This document shows, in pieces, positions 24,721 through 36,200 of a DNA stretch of 64,000 nt. The DNA is from Apostichopus japonicus (taxonomy: Eukaryota > Echinodermata > Holothuroidea > Aspidochirotida > Stichopodidae), in assembly GCF_037975245.1 (NCBI RefSeq), contig NC_092581.1, positions 17,404,303 to 17,468,302 of the forward strand. The letters run 5' to 3'. A model generated the notes under the pieces. The model worked only from the letters and a program-made list of their open reading frames with translations, ran no database searches and had not been told where the DNA came from. Positions within the stretch are counted from its first letter, which is position 1; each line of letters starts with the position of its first letter. Position numbers and translations under genes: made by a program.

Positions 24721-27701
24721 TATTATATTTTATATCTTATACTGTACATTACTATTAAAGAGCACAAATACGTCGTTTGTATGAAACATTTGAGATAAAT
24801 AATGTGAGCTTCACGTTACAAAGAAAATCCCAAGTATGGGTTTTTGTGAATAATTAGTAAGAAGCATAAATTATAAGTACGTTGTCAATCTTAGTAGCAA
24901 GAATATACGCTTATCTCTTATTGTCATCCTTTAGTAGGATACCCGTAATGATAAAAGCCAGTCATTTTGGATTATGTTTGCTATGTCAGCTCCATCAAGA
25001 GACGGTATCGTTCAGTCTAAAGTACTGACTTTGTGGTTAAAAAGAAGCTGTGGGCAATTAAAAACAACTGTGGGTATTGGTATGGGAGTAGGCTGATGGA
25101 GGGGATGTAGGGTAGGGGGTCCATTATTGCCTAGCCGTTTCTTGTCCGGTTCTTCTTCTCTCCTTCTCTTCTTGTGACAGATTTCTTGAAAATAGTGCTA
25201 AAAATCTGGCTGAATTTGGGACCATTAGGTCTGATTCCCACGTGGGTGACATCACATTCCTGCCAGCCCCTCCATTCACCCTCCCATCCCCTACTCTCCC
25301 CTCTTTTAGATACGTAACCATACACACATGCATCCATTAATCTGTTCACATCGCAGCAGAATTTATCCATTTTGTTATTCTACCTTGGTCAACTTGATGG
25401 CTACTTTATACTCTAGCGCTAAAGAATTCATATTAATTCACCCCACCGCGAAATCCATCAGACAATGTTTGATCATATCAAACATTGTGTGACTTAACAT
25501 TTTATATTCCTCACGTTCTGTTGATTATTTTTGCTTGTAAGATCTTTTTGAAGTCTCATTGTGGTGATCTGTATCAGAAATCTATTCTACTGTCTTGATC
25601 TGTATCGTTTCTTTGAAGTATTAATTCATCAAGTGCCTTCCGACCAGCCTTGTTTAGTTCATGAGATGTACCTTTCGTGAAACAAGAAACCTTTCAGTAG
25701 TATAATATTGAGTTAATAATTTATAGTGCTCTAAATATATTTCATATTAAATGACCTTGGATTTATTTTTTTTTGCTAAAAAATAAAAGGATTAAAAAAG
25801 AGTTGAATGGGATAAATAAAGACTTCAACCTTGGTAATAATAATAATAATAATAATAATGGGTAGAGCTGAGTTCGTCTATAGCTCAGTCGATGTTAGTA
25901 TTTTTTCTTGAAATGATTAAGCTAGTGGATGCTGTTTGCAAGTGTAAGCAAATAGAGGGTGGTCTTTCATTTCAGTTGCAATTAGGCTATATTATGGTTG
26001 TTGGTTGTGGTACCAGAAAAGTTCAAATCTTCCTGGTTACCAAGATACAGACTATGTGTTGTTGTCCTCCATCTTGAGTAATTTTGGTAAAATAGTGGGT
26101 ACTTGGATGCAAAATGAAGCTATACTTTTGAAACGATGTTAAGAATTTTAAGCTGTTTACATTAGTGTAGCACATGCACGTTTCATAGCAAAGTGATGCA
26201 CACTAATCATTTTTGGTGGTGGGGGAGGGGGAGGAGAGTGAAGGACTGCATTTATTCCGGGGATCCCCCCAGAACTATATCTGGTTGTACCTCCGGTGAA
26301 ATTTAATATTTACACACAAAAAAACCTTGACATGAACATTTGTGAGACTTATTATGACCAGAGTAGTCTTCAGGTTAATCAAAAGGATACATTTTATAAG
26401 ATGTTTAGGTAATAAATTATTATCATAAAAGACCGACTGATACAAGAAAACAGCTTTCAGAAATTCTGTACAGGGTGTGGAGTTTGATTAAAGGCTAATT
26501 CAGTCTTTTATTCCTAATTATAGTCTTAAACATTACAGCCAAATGACATTGCAGCTTTTCTGAAACCAAGAAAAAAAATGCAGAATAGTTAAGCCCTTTC
26601 TTTCATTTTCTTGTCACATTGACATATCGGTCAATGGAATCTGTCAAGGAGCCATTAATTGACTGCTCTGTGTTAATACCCCCTCTGAAAGAGTTATAAC
26701 TAAACCATTTAAGTATCCATGTGTTTGTTATTCCTCTAAAATACGTTTTCACTGTCACAGTAGAATTAACACCAATACAAATGTGTTTAGTTAGTCCCCC
26801 TGATATGTACAGGAGGATGTATGACTCAACAGACTTGTTAAAAGATTCAACAATTAGCCCACTGGGTGCCTTTTGTTTTTGAGGTTACCGTTATTAAACT
26901 TGGGTATGTATTGTCGTGTGGTTTGAAAACACAAAGAATTCAATATTCTGACTTTGGCTGAGTAATTGCAGATATGAAAAGAAAAAGTGTTATGAATAAA
27001 ATAGTAAATAAGGATTATTTTTCTTGATCTTGACACTGACACAAAAATCCCATAAAATGTCAGTTCACTTTTTATTCCTTCGTGGGACAAACAGAATTTA
27101 TATGATAGTGAGTGTGTGTTTATATGCGCGTGTGCGTTTGTTTTGTATTCTGACCGAGGACTTGAACAAAAGAATTTCATGTCCTCGGTTGTGATTTCTA
27201 AAGAATCACCATGTCCTCGGAAGAATTCTATTGTATGGGGTATTGTTAAGGATAGGGTACGTGGATTTGAACAATGGAAAAGACAATGGGATCCTCGGTC
27301 TGAATGTAATACAAACATGTATGCGCACGTGTGCGTGCGTGTGTATGGGTGCATTTATAGGTGTATGTATGCGTGCGTGGGTGAGCCTGTATGCGTGGGT
27401 GTATGTGTGTATGTAGCCTATGTATGTAACATGATAACTCAGAAAGTACAAAGACCATTTTGAAGAAAACTGGAAATTAAATGTCCTTTACATTTGACTT
27501 TGTTTATGATAATAGGCCTACCCCTTGGATGTGATCCATCACATACATCATGATGACACATATCCTACTGAATGAATTTATTGGAAACTGGCATTGTATT
27601 GCAATTACCAACCACCAACCACCAAAATTGTTTTATATTATGTTTGTACAGTTAAGTAGCATCAATGTTAAAACTTTCCTTGTTCTTTTGTTATTTGACA
27701 G
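24721..27701. other. No exon located upstream of SUPT3H
   Basis: I looked for an exon ending in AT before a GT donor to complete the split methionine codon of the next SUPT3H exon, and found none that is convincing. An (ATA)n run lies at 25,838-25,860. TG-rich, partly palindromic sequence lies at about 27,110-27,420. Confidence 0.4.
27125..27345. repeat. Imperfect inverted repeat in TG-rich DNA
   Basis: The left arm 'tttgtattctgaccgaggac' and the right arm 'gatcctcggtctgaatg' / 'taatacaaa' are inverse complements, and both are flanked by alternating gcgtgtgcg-type purine-pyrimidine runs. Internal 'catgtcctcgg' motifs repeat. It may be an old fold-back element. Confidence 0.5.
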
Positions 27702-27786
27702 GTATGCACTTGGTGATTGCCGGAAGCCTATTCTGGAGTCTGCCATGATTGTAGAGCGGGTGGTCAGGCAGCAAGTCACTTGGCTG
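27702..27786 (+). CDS. SUPT3H: SUPT3H exon: first histone fold, helix 1
   Basis: The acceptor is ttatttgacag and the donor is CTG|gtatgt. The first base completes a split codon, most simply AT|G for methionine. It encodes YALGDCRKPILESAMIVERV and continues to VTWL. A 60 bp tandem array starts within a few bases of the donor. Confidence 0.9.
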
Positions 27787-30700
27787 GTATGTTCCTGACC
27801 TATGTAACAGAGCACTTAATATCATTAAAGCGATCTCTCTGTAAATCAGTGTTCCTGACCTACGTAACAGAGCACTTGATATCATTAAAGCGATCTCTCT
27901 GTAAATCAGTGTTCCTGACCTACGTAACAGAGCACTTGATATCATTAAAGCGATCTCTCTGTAAATCAGTGTTCCTGACCTACGTAACAGAGCACTTGAT
28001 ATCATTAAAGCGATCTCTCTGTAAATCAGTGTTCCTGACCTACGTAACAGAGCACTTGATATCATTAAAGCGATCTCTCTGTAAATCAGTGTTCCTGACC
28101 TACGTAACAGAGCACTTGATATCATTAAAGCGATCTCTCTGTAAATCAGTGTTCCTGACCTACGTAACAGAGCACTTGATATCATTAAAGCGATCTCTCT
28201 GTAAATCAGTGTTCCTGACCTACGTAACAGAGCACTTGATATCATTAAAGCGATCTCTCTGTGAATCAGTGTTCCTGACCTATGTAACAGAGCACTTGAT
28301 ATCATTAAAGCGATCTCTCTGTAAATCAGTGTTCCTGACCTGTGTAACAGAGCACTTGATATCATTAAAGCGATCTCTCTGTGAATCAGTGTTCCTGACC
28401 TATGTAACAGAGCACTTGATATCATTAAAGCGATCTCTCTGTAAATCAGTGTTCCTGACCTACGTAACAGAGCACTTGATATCATTAAAGCGATCTCTCT
28501 GTGAATCAGTGTTCCTGACCTATGTAACAGAGCACTTGATATCATTAAAGCGATCTCTCTGTAAATCATTATGTTCCTGACATATGTAACAGAGCACTTG
28601 ATATCATTAAAGCGATCTCTCTGTAAATCAGTGTTCATTACCCATGTAAGAGAATCTCAAATTTTTCTAGCCTAAATAACGAATGAGGAAACTCCAGTCT
28701 TTTGAAAAGTCATGAAAATATACAAAAACCATCAAGGTAAAATGACCAAACTGTGTCCCACCTCTGGGGAGGTAAAAAAAAAATTAATCACTTCTTGCAA
28801 ATATGGTAGCCTATAGATGGAGGAATAAAAATGATCAGGGTCTCATCCGAATTTGTCTTATTCTTCTATCTATTCCTGGTTTTTAGGGGGCGGGGTGGGG
28901 GGTCATGGCAGGGACTTGGGAGGGAGGTTAAGGGGCAGGCTCTGGCTGGCATGTGCTACAGTTGACAGTCACTAGGCTGGTCAAGTGTTGCATGAGTTAT
29001 ATTCTTGTGGTAGGGACATAATTGGATATGTTGAAGAATCAGAAGACCAGCCTAGACTCATTTGTAGAACATCTTTGTTTTTCCATTATTCCTACTGCTT
29101 TTACCCTTCTCATTTATTACTGTTAGCTTCGCAAAGCTGCTGATGTGTGTGTCATGAGAGGGGCTCGATTTATAGGTATAGAAGACTTCATCTTCCTCAT
29201 GAAGGATAACCACGACAAACTCCACCAGTTATTTCAGTTCCTCCTCTTTAAGGATGCTAAAATCATCAAGCTAGTCTCAGATGATGGAGATGCCGTACCT
29301 TGTCCAGGCGTGGGTGAGTCTCATCAATCCATATGGAGATATTTCTTGAAAAATATATGGTTTACAAGGAAATTTGCAGTCTGATATTGCAGTCGGTAGA
29401 AAAATTGTCCTTGTCTCCCTGGAAAATTTGGATTTACTTTGTTCCTCGCTTACCTGTCTCCCCACAACCTTAGCACCTCCTACCATGCTTAGAATGTCCT
29501 GGTAACCTTTTAACACTGTGCGCCCTCTATGACTGGACGCCCCCAGTCTATGCCCTCCCTTCTCATTCTACCATTCAAAGTGCCAACATCGTGCATTTTG
29601 TTGTCCGGATTTCCTACAGCGATTTTTGAACGTAATTGGAACCTATGAAAAATATGGTTTCATTGCCATGGACCTTCCTTAATACAGTATTGTTCTCAGA
29701 GTAAGAGCTGTATATATCCTAGTCAAGTATTTAGCTAAATCCAATCTGAAGTCCTTGGGATTCCTTTAATGTTTTCACCATTGAGATGCAACATGCCTTC
29801 AACTTGGCATGTGACATCTATAAATTTATGCATATACTCATTCAAGTTTTAATTTCTCTCATTGTATCATAATTTGTTATTGCCTTCATCTTTTCATGGC
29901 TTTTTTCATTTCGGCTTATGAGGATGTACAATCAAGTTTGATCGCTCTTCTAGGAAGAAACATGCATTTTCAAGATGTATATATATGTACAGATATATAG
30001 CTAACATCCTAAAATCCTTGTTTTGTGTCTCAAATTGTAGACCAGAAAGGCAACAAAAGGAGAAAGATTTGTCTGGAGTTCTTATCAGTAATTGATCAAA
30101 CGGGTGAATTAACGGCCATCTTGGAGGACGAAGACGCAGACAGCTACAGAGTTCAGAGGCAGGAGAGGCAAGAACAGCACACGAGGAATATGGACCTAAT
30201 AACATACCAGGAGTACTCAGAGGCAAGAAGGGTGCACTTTAGTAAGTAGTGAAAATATCACATGTATCCTAAGACTATAAATACCAGTACCGCAGGACTG
30301 TCCAACAGAGCCCTGATCAAGGCATCAAGGCTGTTACCACGGTCCTGTTCAGTACATCAGTACCATGTTAAAGGCATCAAGATTGTTACCACTGCACCCT
30401 GTTAAAGGCATCAGGGTTGTTACCACTGCACTGTTCAGTCCAACAGTACCATGTTAAAGGCATCATGATTGTTACCACTGCACTGTTCAGTCCAACAGTA
30501 CCATGTTAAAGGCATCAAGGTTGTTACCACTGCACAGTTAAGTCTAACAGTAACACTTTAAAGGCATCAAGATCATTACCACTGTCCTGTTCAGTCCAAC
30601 AGTAGCATTTTAAAGGTATCCAGATCGTTACCACGGCATGGTTCAGTCAAACAGTACCATGTTAAAGGCATCAAGGTTGTTACCACTGCACTGTTCAGTC

Positions 30701-33700
30701 CAACAGTACCATTTTAAAGGCATCAAGATCATTTTCACTGCACTTTTCAATCCAACAGCACCATGTTAAAGGCATCAAGGTTGTTACCACTGTTCTGTTC
30801 GGTCCAACAATACCATGTTAAAGGCATCAAGAATTCAAGATCATTACCACTGTCCTGTTCGGTCCAACAATACCCTATTAAAGGCATCAAGGTTGTTACT
30901 ACTGCAGTGTTCAGTCCAATAGTACCCTGTTAAAGGCATCAAGGTTATTACCACTGCACTGGTCAATCCAACAGTACCCTGTTCAAGGCATCAAGGTTGT
31001 TACCACTGTTCTGTTCGGTCCAACAATATCATTTTAAAGGCATCAAGATCATTACCACTGTTCTGTTTGGTCCAACAAAACCATTTTAAAGGCATCAAGA
31101 TCATTACGACTGTCCTGTTAAGTCTAACAGTACTGTGATGTCGGGGACCTGTTGCCTTCTCGTTTCATTTCAGTCTACAGATTGGAAGAGCATAATGTAT
31201 CAGCCTGTGCATGTTGTTTGTATAGTCTAGAGGGATTTGAGAACAGATTTGGGTTTTGTTGAGAGCACAAAAAAGATCATACCAAGCTTTGCACATTATA
31301 CTAGAATATAAAGCATATATACAAGATAATCAGGTTGCTTAACAATTACAAAGATATTTTGTGTACATAATCCAATATCAAGGTGACTTCTCAGTATCAA
31401 GGTTTGTAATGGTTTGATCAGACAGTAGCATTGTTTAACTTTCTCCTCATTCTCTGTTTTCTCTTTTTCAAGTGAAGAAGATGGTGAAGTTTAAAGAGTG
31501 GGTCGATGCTCACAACGTGGAACCCAAACCAAGCAGCTTTGCTCTGGAGATCCTCACCCATATAGCTTATGAGACAGTTGCACAGGTTGGTTATAGATAG
31601 CCCCACCCCCTTCCTCCTGCCCCCTGCCCCCTCCCTGTCCCTCTGTAAATACTATTAGTGTCAGTAAACTGTATACGCCATTGCTCTGGTTTGGATGGTT
31701 GTATGTTACATGCCGTCCATAAGACTTTTGCCCTGCAATTTTGATGCATACTTTTAACCATGTTTAACCATGAAATTCATACCCATAACACACGTTTTTC
31801 TAAACATCTTCTTACTAATTTTTCCACCACAGAAATATCTTGCCGCCTCTTCATAAAACACAGAGGTTGGTATATGGAATTGTTTTGACAGAACCTTTAA
31901 AAGATGCTAAATCCATAACTTCCTTCAAGTCCAAATTTAAATCCCATTTAGTTATTAATTATTCTTCCTAGGTGGTCATGACTTTTCTTTGTTTCCTTTG
32001 TTTTATTTTTGTCATTATCTATTTGTTTTTTTTGTCAAGAGGGAGGGACTGCTCGAATAAGCTGTGCTGCCTCAGTCCTCCTCCACCACCCTGTAAAAAT
32101 GATGTATTATTGTATGGTTTTCACTGTGCAAATAAACTCAAACTCAAGTGTGTCCTAGAATGCCATTAAATCTGGACTGCTAATATTCTATGTTATGCCC
32201 TCCCTCCTTCACAGCTCGGATTTTTCTCCAAAATGTTATTAGTATGGCACTTAGTCCTTTCATACAGCTCTTTGCATCTAGTCAATAGATTTACCAAATA
32301 TCTGGACTATATAGTACCGAAAGTGAGATTGATTAAAATTAGATATCCTCTCAAAGAATTCTCCTCTCAAGTAAAAGTTAATCAGAGAGTAGTTAGTGAA
32401 ATTTGACTCCATCCTCAACACAGACTCATTAATGTCCATTTTATGTTTCTGTGGTATTAATTACATGCAACAAGATCCTTGCTGAAGGCAAAATGAATCA
32501 ATTTTATGTTGATGGCAAGCATGCATGCTTGTTTATAGGTGATGCTATTGGCTTGTAATCATAGTTAAGTTTCATCTCATTGAAAAAGTGTAAATCAACT
32601 TCATTTGAACCAATATTAAAATAATGTAAAGATGTGTACTGTATAATGATGATTGCATTAGAATACAGTTTAAAGGCATTGAAGACTCGCCCCAAACCGC
32701 GTGCGGCCATCTGAAAAAAGTTAATTTTCCGTTGCTTGCAAGTGACGTTTTGTGCATGTCGCTACAAAATGCAGACAGTACAGTAATGAAACGTGATACC
32801 TTGTTATCTTTAGCTGGACCTGAGATGTCCATCGCTGTATGGTTTGTACACTGTGCTGTGGGTATTGACCCCAGCTGTATGTACTGACTGTACACTAGTG
32901 TCTAATTACCGACAGTAGCAAGCTGTGGGCGTGTATTTTCTGGGATCGATGGTAGTGTCTATACACTCCTGTTACACCTCATTCGAAACTAGGTCAGATT
33001 ACCGGCATTAGATGTTTCTTTTTGCTCGAGTGTTCACACCCATTAAACTCCAGAAGTATGAGCAGTTTGGACTGTGTAGTAGATTATTCCATGGTTGTTT
33101 GTTTGCTAACAATCATAATTATGCTTACCTGTATTTTCACAGATTGTTGACCTTGCTCTCATTGTTCGGAGGGATATGCTTTCATCGCCCACTGACCCGA
33201 TTTCACAAACAATGGCACCAGTTTGTTTGAATGACCTTCTGTCTATCGGGGTGCACCCATTACACCCTAAGCTATCATCATCTCCTACTTCGACCCCTCT
33301 GCAATCACCTACTCCTGCATCGCCCAAATCACCCGCAGAGAAGATGCTCTCTCCATTCCTGTCCTCTGGTATCAATGCAGCTGGTAATAGCAACTCTGAT
33401 AACTCAAACCAAGGAGATGTTAAACCAGGCACACCCTCCGGAGTCGGGACCAGTAAAAGCAAGTCCAAGAAGAAGAAAAAGGTCAGTTTACTCGTAGCCT
33501 CTAAAGTGTCAAGTTTTCAAATGTGATCAATGTGATGCATCTGATCAGTGTGATATATCTGATCAATGTGATCCATCTGATCAATGTGATCTATCTGATC
33601 AATGTGGTCCATCTGATCAATGTGATCCATCTGATCAGTGTGATCAATGTGATCTATCTGATCAATGTGATCCATCTGATCAATGTGATCTATCTGATCA

Positions 33701-35263
33701 ATGTGGTCCATCTGATCAATGTGATCTATCTGATCAATGTGGTCCATCTGATCAATGTGATCCATCTGATCAGTGTGATCAATGTGATCTATCTGATCAA
33801 TGTGATCCATCTGATCAGTGTGATATATCTGATCAATGTGATCCATCTGATCAATGTGATCTATCTGATCAATGTGATCTATCTGATCAATGTGATCCAT
33901 CTGATCAGTGTGATCAATGTGATCTATCTGATCAATGTGATCCATCTGATCAGTGTGATATATCTGATCAATGTGATCCATCTGATCAATGTGATCTATC
34001 TGATCAATGTGGTCCATCTGATCAATGTGATCCATCTGATCAGTGTGATCAATGTGATCTATCTGATCAATGTGATCCATCTGATCAATGTGATCATCTG
34101 ATCAATGTGATTCATCTGATCAATGTGATCTATCTGATTCATGTGATCTATCTGATTCATGTGATCTATCTGATTAATGTGATCTATCTGATCAGTGTGA
34201 TTCATCGGACAATGTGATCTATCTGATCAATGTGATCAATGTGATCTATCTGATCAATGTGATCCATCTGATCAATGTGATCTATCTGATCAATGTGATC
34301 TATCTGATCAGTCTATCAAATTTCCTTTGTTTTCTGGTTTTGTTTGTAAATATAATCAATGCTTTTATCTAACAGGTGGCTGGACCAAAGTGCCATTATA
34401 AATCATGTATTAATGTGTTGGGTTCTGTAGTACTGATTTCAATTTGATTTTATTGACAATTTTAGTTTAAGTTTTGAGCTGTGCAACCTGAGACTATTTT
34501 GATTACTACAAGACTCCAAACCTGCTTTGATGTAAATAATTGGTGAATACGATGCTATTTAAGATCAAATCTGAAGATTGAAGAAGGCTAAACAAGTGTT
34601 GTGATATATTAAATTTAATGTTTCATCCCACAATTTTCTAGCATGTTGGGAGTAGTGTCCCATGATTTCCCAGCATGCTTTCCATGTTGGTAGTGGTGTC
34701 CAATAATGAATGGACAGGTTTGCCATGTTGGGAGTGGTGTCCCATAATTTCCCAGCATGTTTAACCATGTTGTGAGTGGTGTCCCATAATTTCCCAGTGT
34801 GTCTGCTATGTTTGGAGTGGTGGCCCAATTATGGTTTTGTGGTTGGGAACTTATTATTACAATGCTCTTTCACCTCTCTCTTACAGCTGAGCAGCTCCTC
34901 ACTTCATAACTTGATTCAACACCGGAGTATCCAACCTTTCCACATCAAGGAAGCCATACGAAGAACACAGGAGAGGTCAGGGGTCAGTGCTAAATTCAGT
35001 GTAAGTGATTACCTAACAGACATGGCATGTCATATGTAAATATAAAGAGCCCATTGTACTTGAAGTGGACCCTGGATCAATGTTGTATAGAACACAAAAA
35101 AATGGCAAAATGTGATTAAGAGCATAAGTAAATGTACTCAACAGTGTCTGAATTAATTAGTGTCTGAATTAATTACGAGTTTTTGGTAATAGGTCTCTCT
35201 TTCCCTGTGATTTATTTTCAGAAGTCAAGCAGAACGGACATGCCTAGATTTCTTGCCTGTTGA
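27702..35263 (+). CDS. SUPT3H: SPT3 homologue, SAGA subunit (3' seven exons; 5' end not found)
   Basis: Coding exons: 27702-27786, 29127-29313, 30041-30241, 31473-31585, 33143-33481, 34887-35000, 35222-35263. All junctions are GT-AG and the phases fit throughout, giving about 359 residues before the TGA. Known role: SPT3 is a SAGA/STAGA subunit that contacts TBP and folds two histone-fold motifs from one chain, TAF13-like near the N-terminus and TAF11-like near the C-terminus. Seen here: YALGDCRKP and RGARFIGIEDFIFLM (first fold), the linker IDQTGEL, then ALEILTHIAYETVAQIVDLA and IQPFHIKEAIRR (second fold), and the conserved C-terminus FLAC. The first codon is split (AT|G), so at least one 5' exon is missing. 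Oddity: a Ser/Pro/Lys-rich insert within the second fold. Identification is from remembered family sequence. Confidence 0.9.
27787..28640 (+). repeat. 60 bp tandem array, 14 near-identical copies
   Basis: The unit begins gttcctgacctacgtaacag and ends gatctctctgtaaatcagt. It starts 3-4 bases inside the intron that follows the exon ending at 27,786 and contains no exon sequence. Copies differ at only a few sites (tac/tat/tgt, gtaaatc/gtgaatc), so expansion looks recent or homogenised. Being 60 bp, it stays open on both strands and yields false 287- and 315-codon frames. Confidence 0.95.
29127..29313 (+). CDS. SUPT3H: SUPT3H exon: first histone fold, helices 2-3
   Basis: Acceptor tactgttag, donor GTGG|gtgagt, ending in phase 1. 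Encodes LRKAADVCVMRGARFIGIED, then FIFLMKDNHDKLHQLFQFLL and a short acidic tail. This corresponds to the conserved RGAR...EDLLFLMRKDK segment of SPT3 proteins. Confidence 0.95.
29425..29650 (+). repeat. Dispersed repeat copy, family also at 1,233
   Basis: Second copy of the family at 1,233-1,440, inserted in the SUPT3H intron after 29,313. It shares 'cgcttacctgtctcc', 'ggtaaccttttaacactgtg' and 'cttctcattctaccat'. Confidence 0.6.
30041..30241 (+). CDS. SUPT3H: SUPT3H exon: linker between histone folds
   Basis: Acceptor caaattgtag, donor TTTA|gtaagt, phase 1 at both ends. Encodes QKGNKRRKICLEFLSVIDQT, GEL, an acidic EDEDAD stretch and RMDLITYQEYSEARRVHF-like sequence. It matches the SPT3 linker pattern (KRQKI...SIDQTGEL...EDDE...RQTR). 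Confidence 0.92.
30295..31135 (+). repeat. ~52 bp tandem array, about 15 copies
   Basis: Units carry 'ttaaaggcatcaaggttgtt', 'accactgcactgttcagtcc' and 'aacagtaccatg'. The array starts about 50 bp downstream of the donor at 30,242, near the 5' end of the intron. Confidence 0.9.
31473..31585 (+). CDS. SUPT3H: SUPT3H exon: start of second histone fold
   Basis: Acceptor ctctttttcaag, donor CACAG|gttggt. Encodes KKMVKFKEWVDAHN, then FALEILTHIAYETVAQ, the TAF11-like fold's first helices. The junction codon reads A|TG (Met) where other SPT3 proteins have Ser. Confidence 0.93.
33143..33481 (+). CDS. SUPT3H: SUPT3H exon: second fold plus Ser/Pro/Lys-rich insert
   Basis: Acceptor gtattttcacag, donor AAAAAG|gtcagt, phase 0 at both ends. 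It opens with IVDLALIVRRDM and DPISQTM, as in other SPT3 proteins, then runs into a low-complexity tail of Ser, Pro, Thr, Gly and Asn that finishes in a basic SKSKSKKKKK. The tail is about 80-90 residues longer than the human loop as I recall it, and sits between helices of the fold. Confidence 0.9.
33523..34312 (+). repeat. 9/18 bp array (tctgatcaatgtgatc)
   Basis: Dozens of alternating units, 'gatcaatgt' and 'gatccatct' / 'gatctatct', so TGATCA sites recur every 18 bp. It begins about 40 bp after the donor at 33,482. Palindromic TGATCA makes both strands look alike and leaves long open frames on both, all artefactual. Confidence 0.95.
34640..34815 (+). repeat. Four ~45-50 bp tandem copies
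   Basis: Units contain 'ccatgttgggagtggtgtcc' and 'cataatttcccagcatg'. Unlike most arrays here, this one lies at the 3' end of its intron, 70 bp before the acceptor at 34,886. Confidence 0.8.
34887..35000 (+). CDS. SUPT3H: SUPT3H exon: last helix of second fold
   Basis: Acceptor cacctctctcttacag, donor TTCAGT|gtaagt, phase 0. Encodes LSSSSLHNLIQHRS, then IQPFHIKEAIRRTQERSG. The IQP-HI-EAIRR signature is the SPT3 C-terminal helix. Confidence 0.95.
35222..35263 (+). CDS. SUPT3H: SUPT3H terminal exon
   Basis: Acceptor tttattttcag. Encodes KSSRTDMPRFLAC and then TGA. The final FLAC matches the conserved C-terminus of vertebrate SPT3, which supports both this short exon and its frame. Confidence 0.88.
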   Translation, partial: KSSRTDMPRFLAC

Positions 35264-35355
35264 GGTCTTACATCAGTACATGAGGATTGCGATACTGCTC
35301 CAAGCTTGCCGATGACCTGGCAAAGAATACAGACTTATATCGGTGCAGCCATGGA

Positions 35356-35361
35356 AATAAA
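35356..35361 (+). promoter_or_regulatory. Candidate SUPT3H poly(A) signal AATAAA
   Basis: AATAAA lies 93 bp past the stop codon. A second one at 35,762-35,767 would give a longer 3' UTR reaching almost to the CFAP47 stop. Confidence 0.45.
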
Positions 35362-35506
35362 AGTCACTACATTCCGTGTTTGGTTTCAACCGATTAGAAT
35401 TCAATGAGGAGAGGTTTGCTACAAGTTGGAAACTTTAGAAGCTGACACTCGTAATGATAACCATAAAGTCTTGGAAAAAAGGAGTTTTTATTATTTAAAT
35501 ACTCTT

Positions 35507-35512
35507 TTTATT
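35507..35512 (-). promoter_or_regulatory. Candidate CFAP47 poly(A) signal AATAAA
   Basis: tttatt on the plus strand reads AATAAA on the gene strand here and again at 35,487-35,492. An ATTAAA variant lies nearer the stop, at 35,928-35,933. Which one is used cannot be told. The distal ones would overlap the longer SUPT3H 3' UTR. Confidence 0.3.
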
Positions 35513-35990
35513 GTCAAGGTGGAAGATTGCATTATAAGAAAAATATGGAAGAAGTTCAAGCTGAAAAGCGGCGGTGGTGACGAAGATATCCTATTGAAAG
35601 ATATTATTCTATATTCACATATTTAAGAAAATGGAAGAGAAATATTTATAATGGGAAGCAGCTCTGGACGGAAATAATATCGTATGGCTGGTTGTGTCTA
35701 CATCGAAGACTTAATTATATATTTCAATATTCACATCAATGAAAAGTAGCAATTCATAGAAAATAAACTTGCACCAAACTCACAAATTTTATGACTTGTT
35801 CCAAAGTATAAACGGTTGTGAAGATAATTAAACAAAAGCATTAGACTTTTTGAATGTGGAAAATATCACACTTTTAGAGACAAAATATAACAGTAAATCT
35901 TTTAAATATGGAAGGTCTTAATATTCATTTAATTCAAATGTTATCGAAATCTGATCCTTTATAACAAATTGGTTTCGCAAAATCAAATAT

Positions 35991-36200
35991 TCAATTCTTT
36001 GTTAATATTGTTGATCCTTTTATCGGTGATGAGACAGCCGTTGTTGTGAGTTTGAGATTTTCAAGAATAAAGTTTCTGCCCTTATTTCGCTTGATAGGGC
36101 TTGGATGGGGTCCTGCTATTGGATGATTTGACTTGCCAGTTGGTGAATTATATTCTGGTATTAAACCAATAATATTGTATGTCCACTGCATCTCTGTTGT
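35991..36200 (-). CDS. CFAP47: CFAP47 terminal exon
   Basis: Acceptor ttttccaacag, phase 0. Encodes TTEMQWTYNIIGLIPEYNSP and a basic tail ending ILTKN, then TGA. The W-Y-I-G-L-P and SSPIKG elements are typical of the CFAP47 C-terminus. Confidence 0.9.
   Translation of the reverse strand, partial: TTEMQWTYNIIGLIPEYNSPTGKSNHPIAGPHPSPIKRNKGRNFILENLKLTTTAVSSPIKGSTILTKN

Noticed and set aside
27691-28638. 287- and 315-codon frames on opposite strands
   Set aside because: They come from the 60 bp array, a multiple of three. The true SUPT3H frame is different and ends at the donor at 27,786.
33517-34101. Asp/His/Ile-rich 187- and 192-codon frames
   Set aside because: Products of the palindromic 9/18 bp TGATCA array; both strands are open for the same reason.
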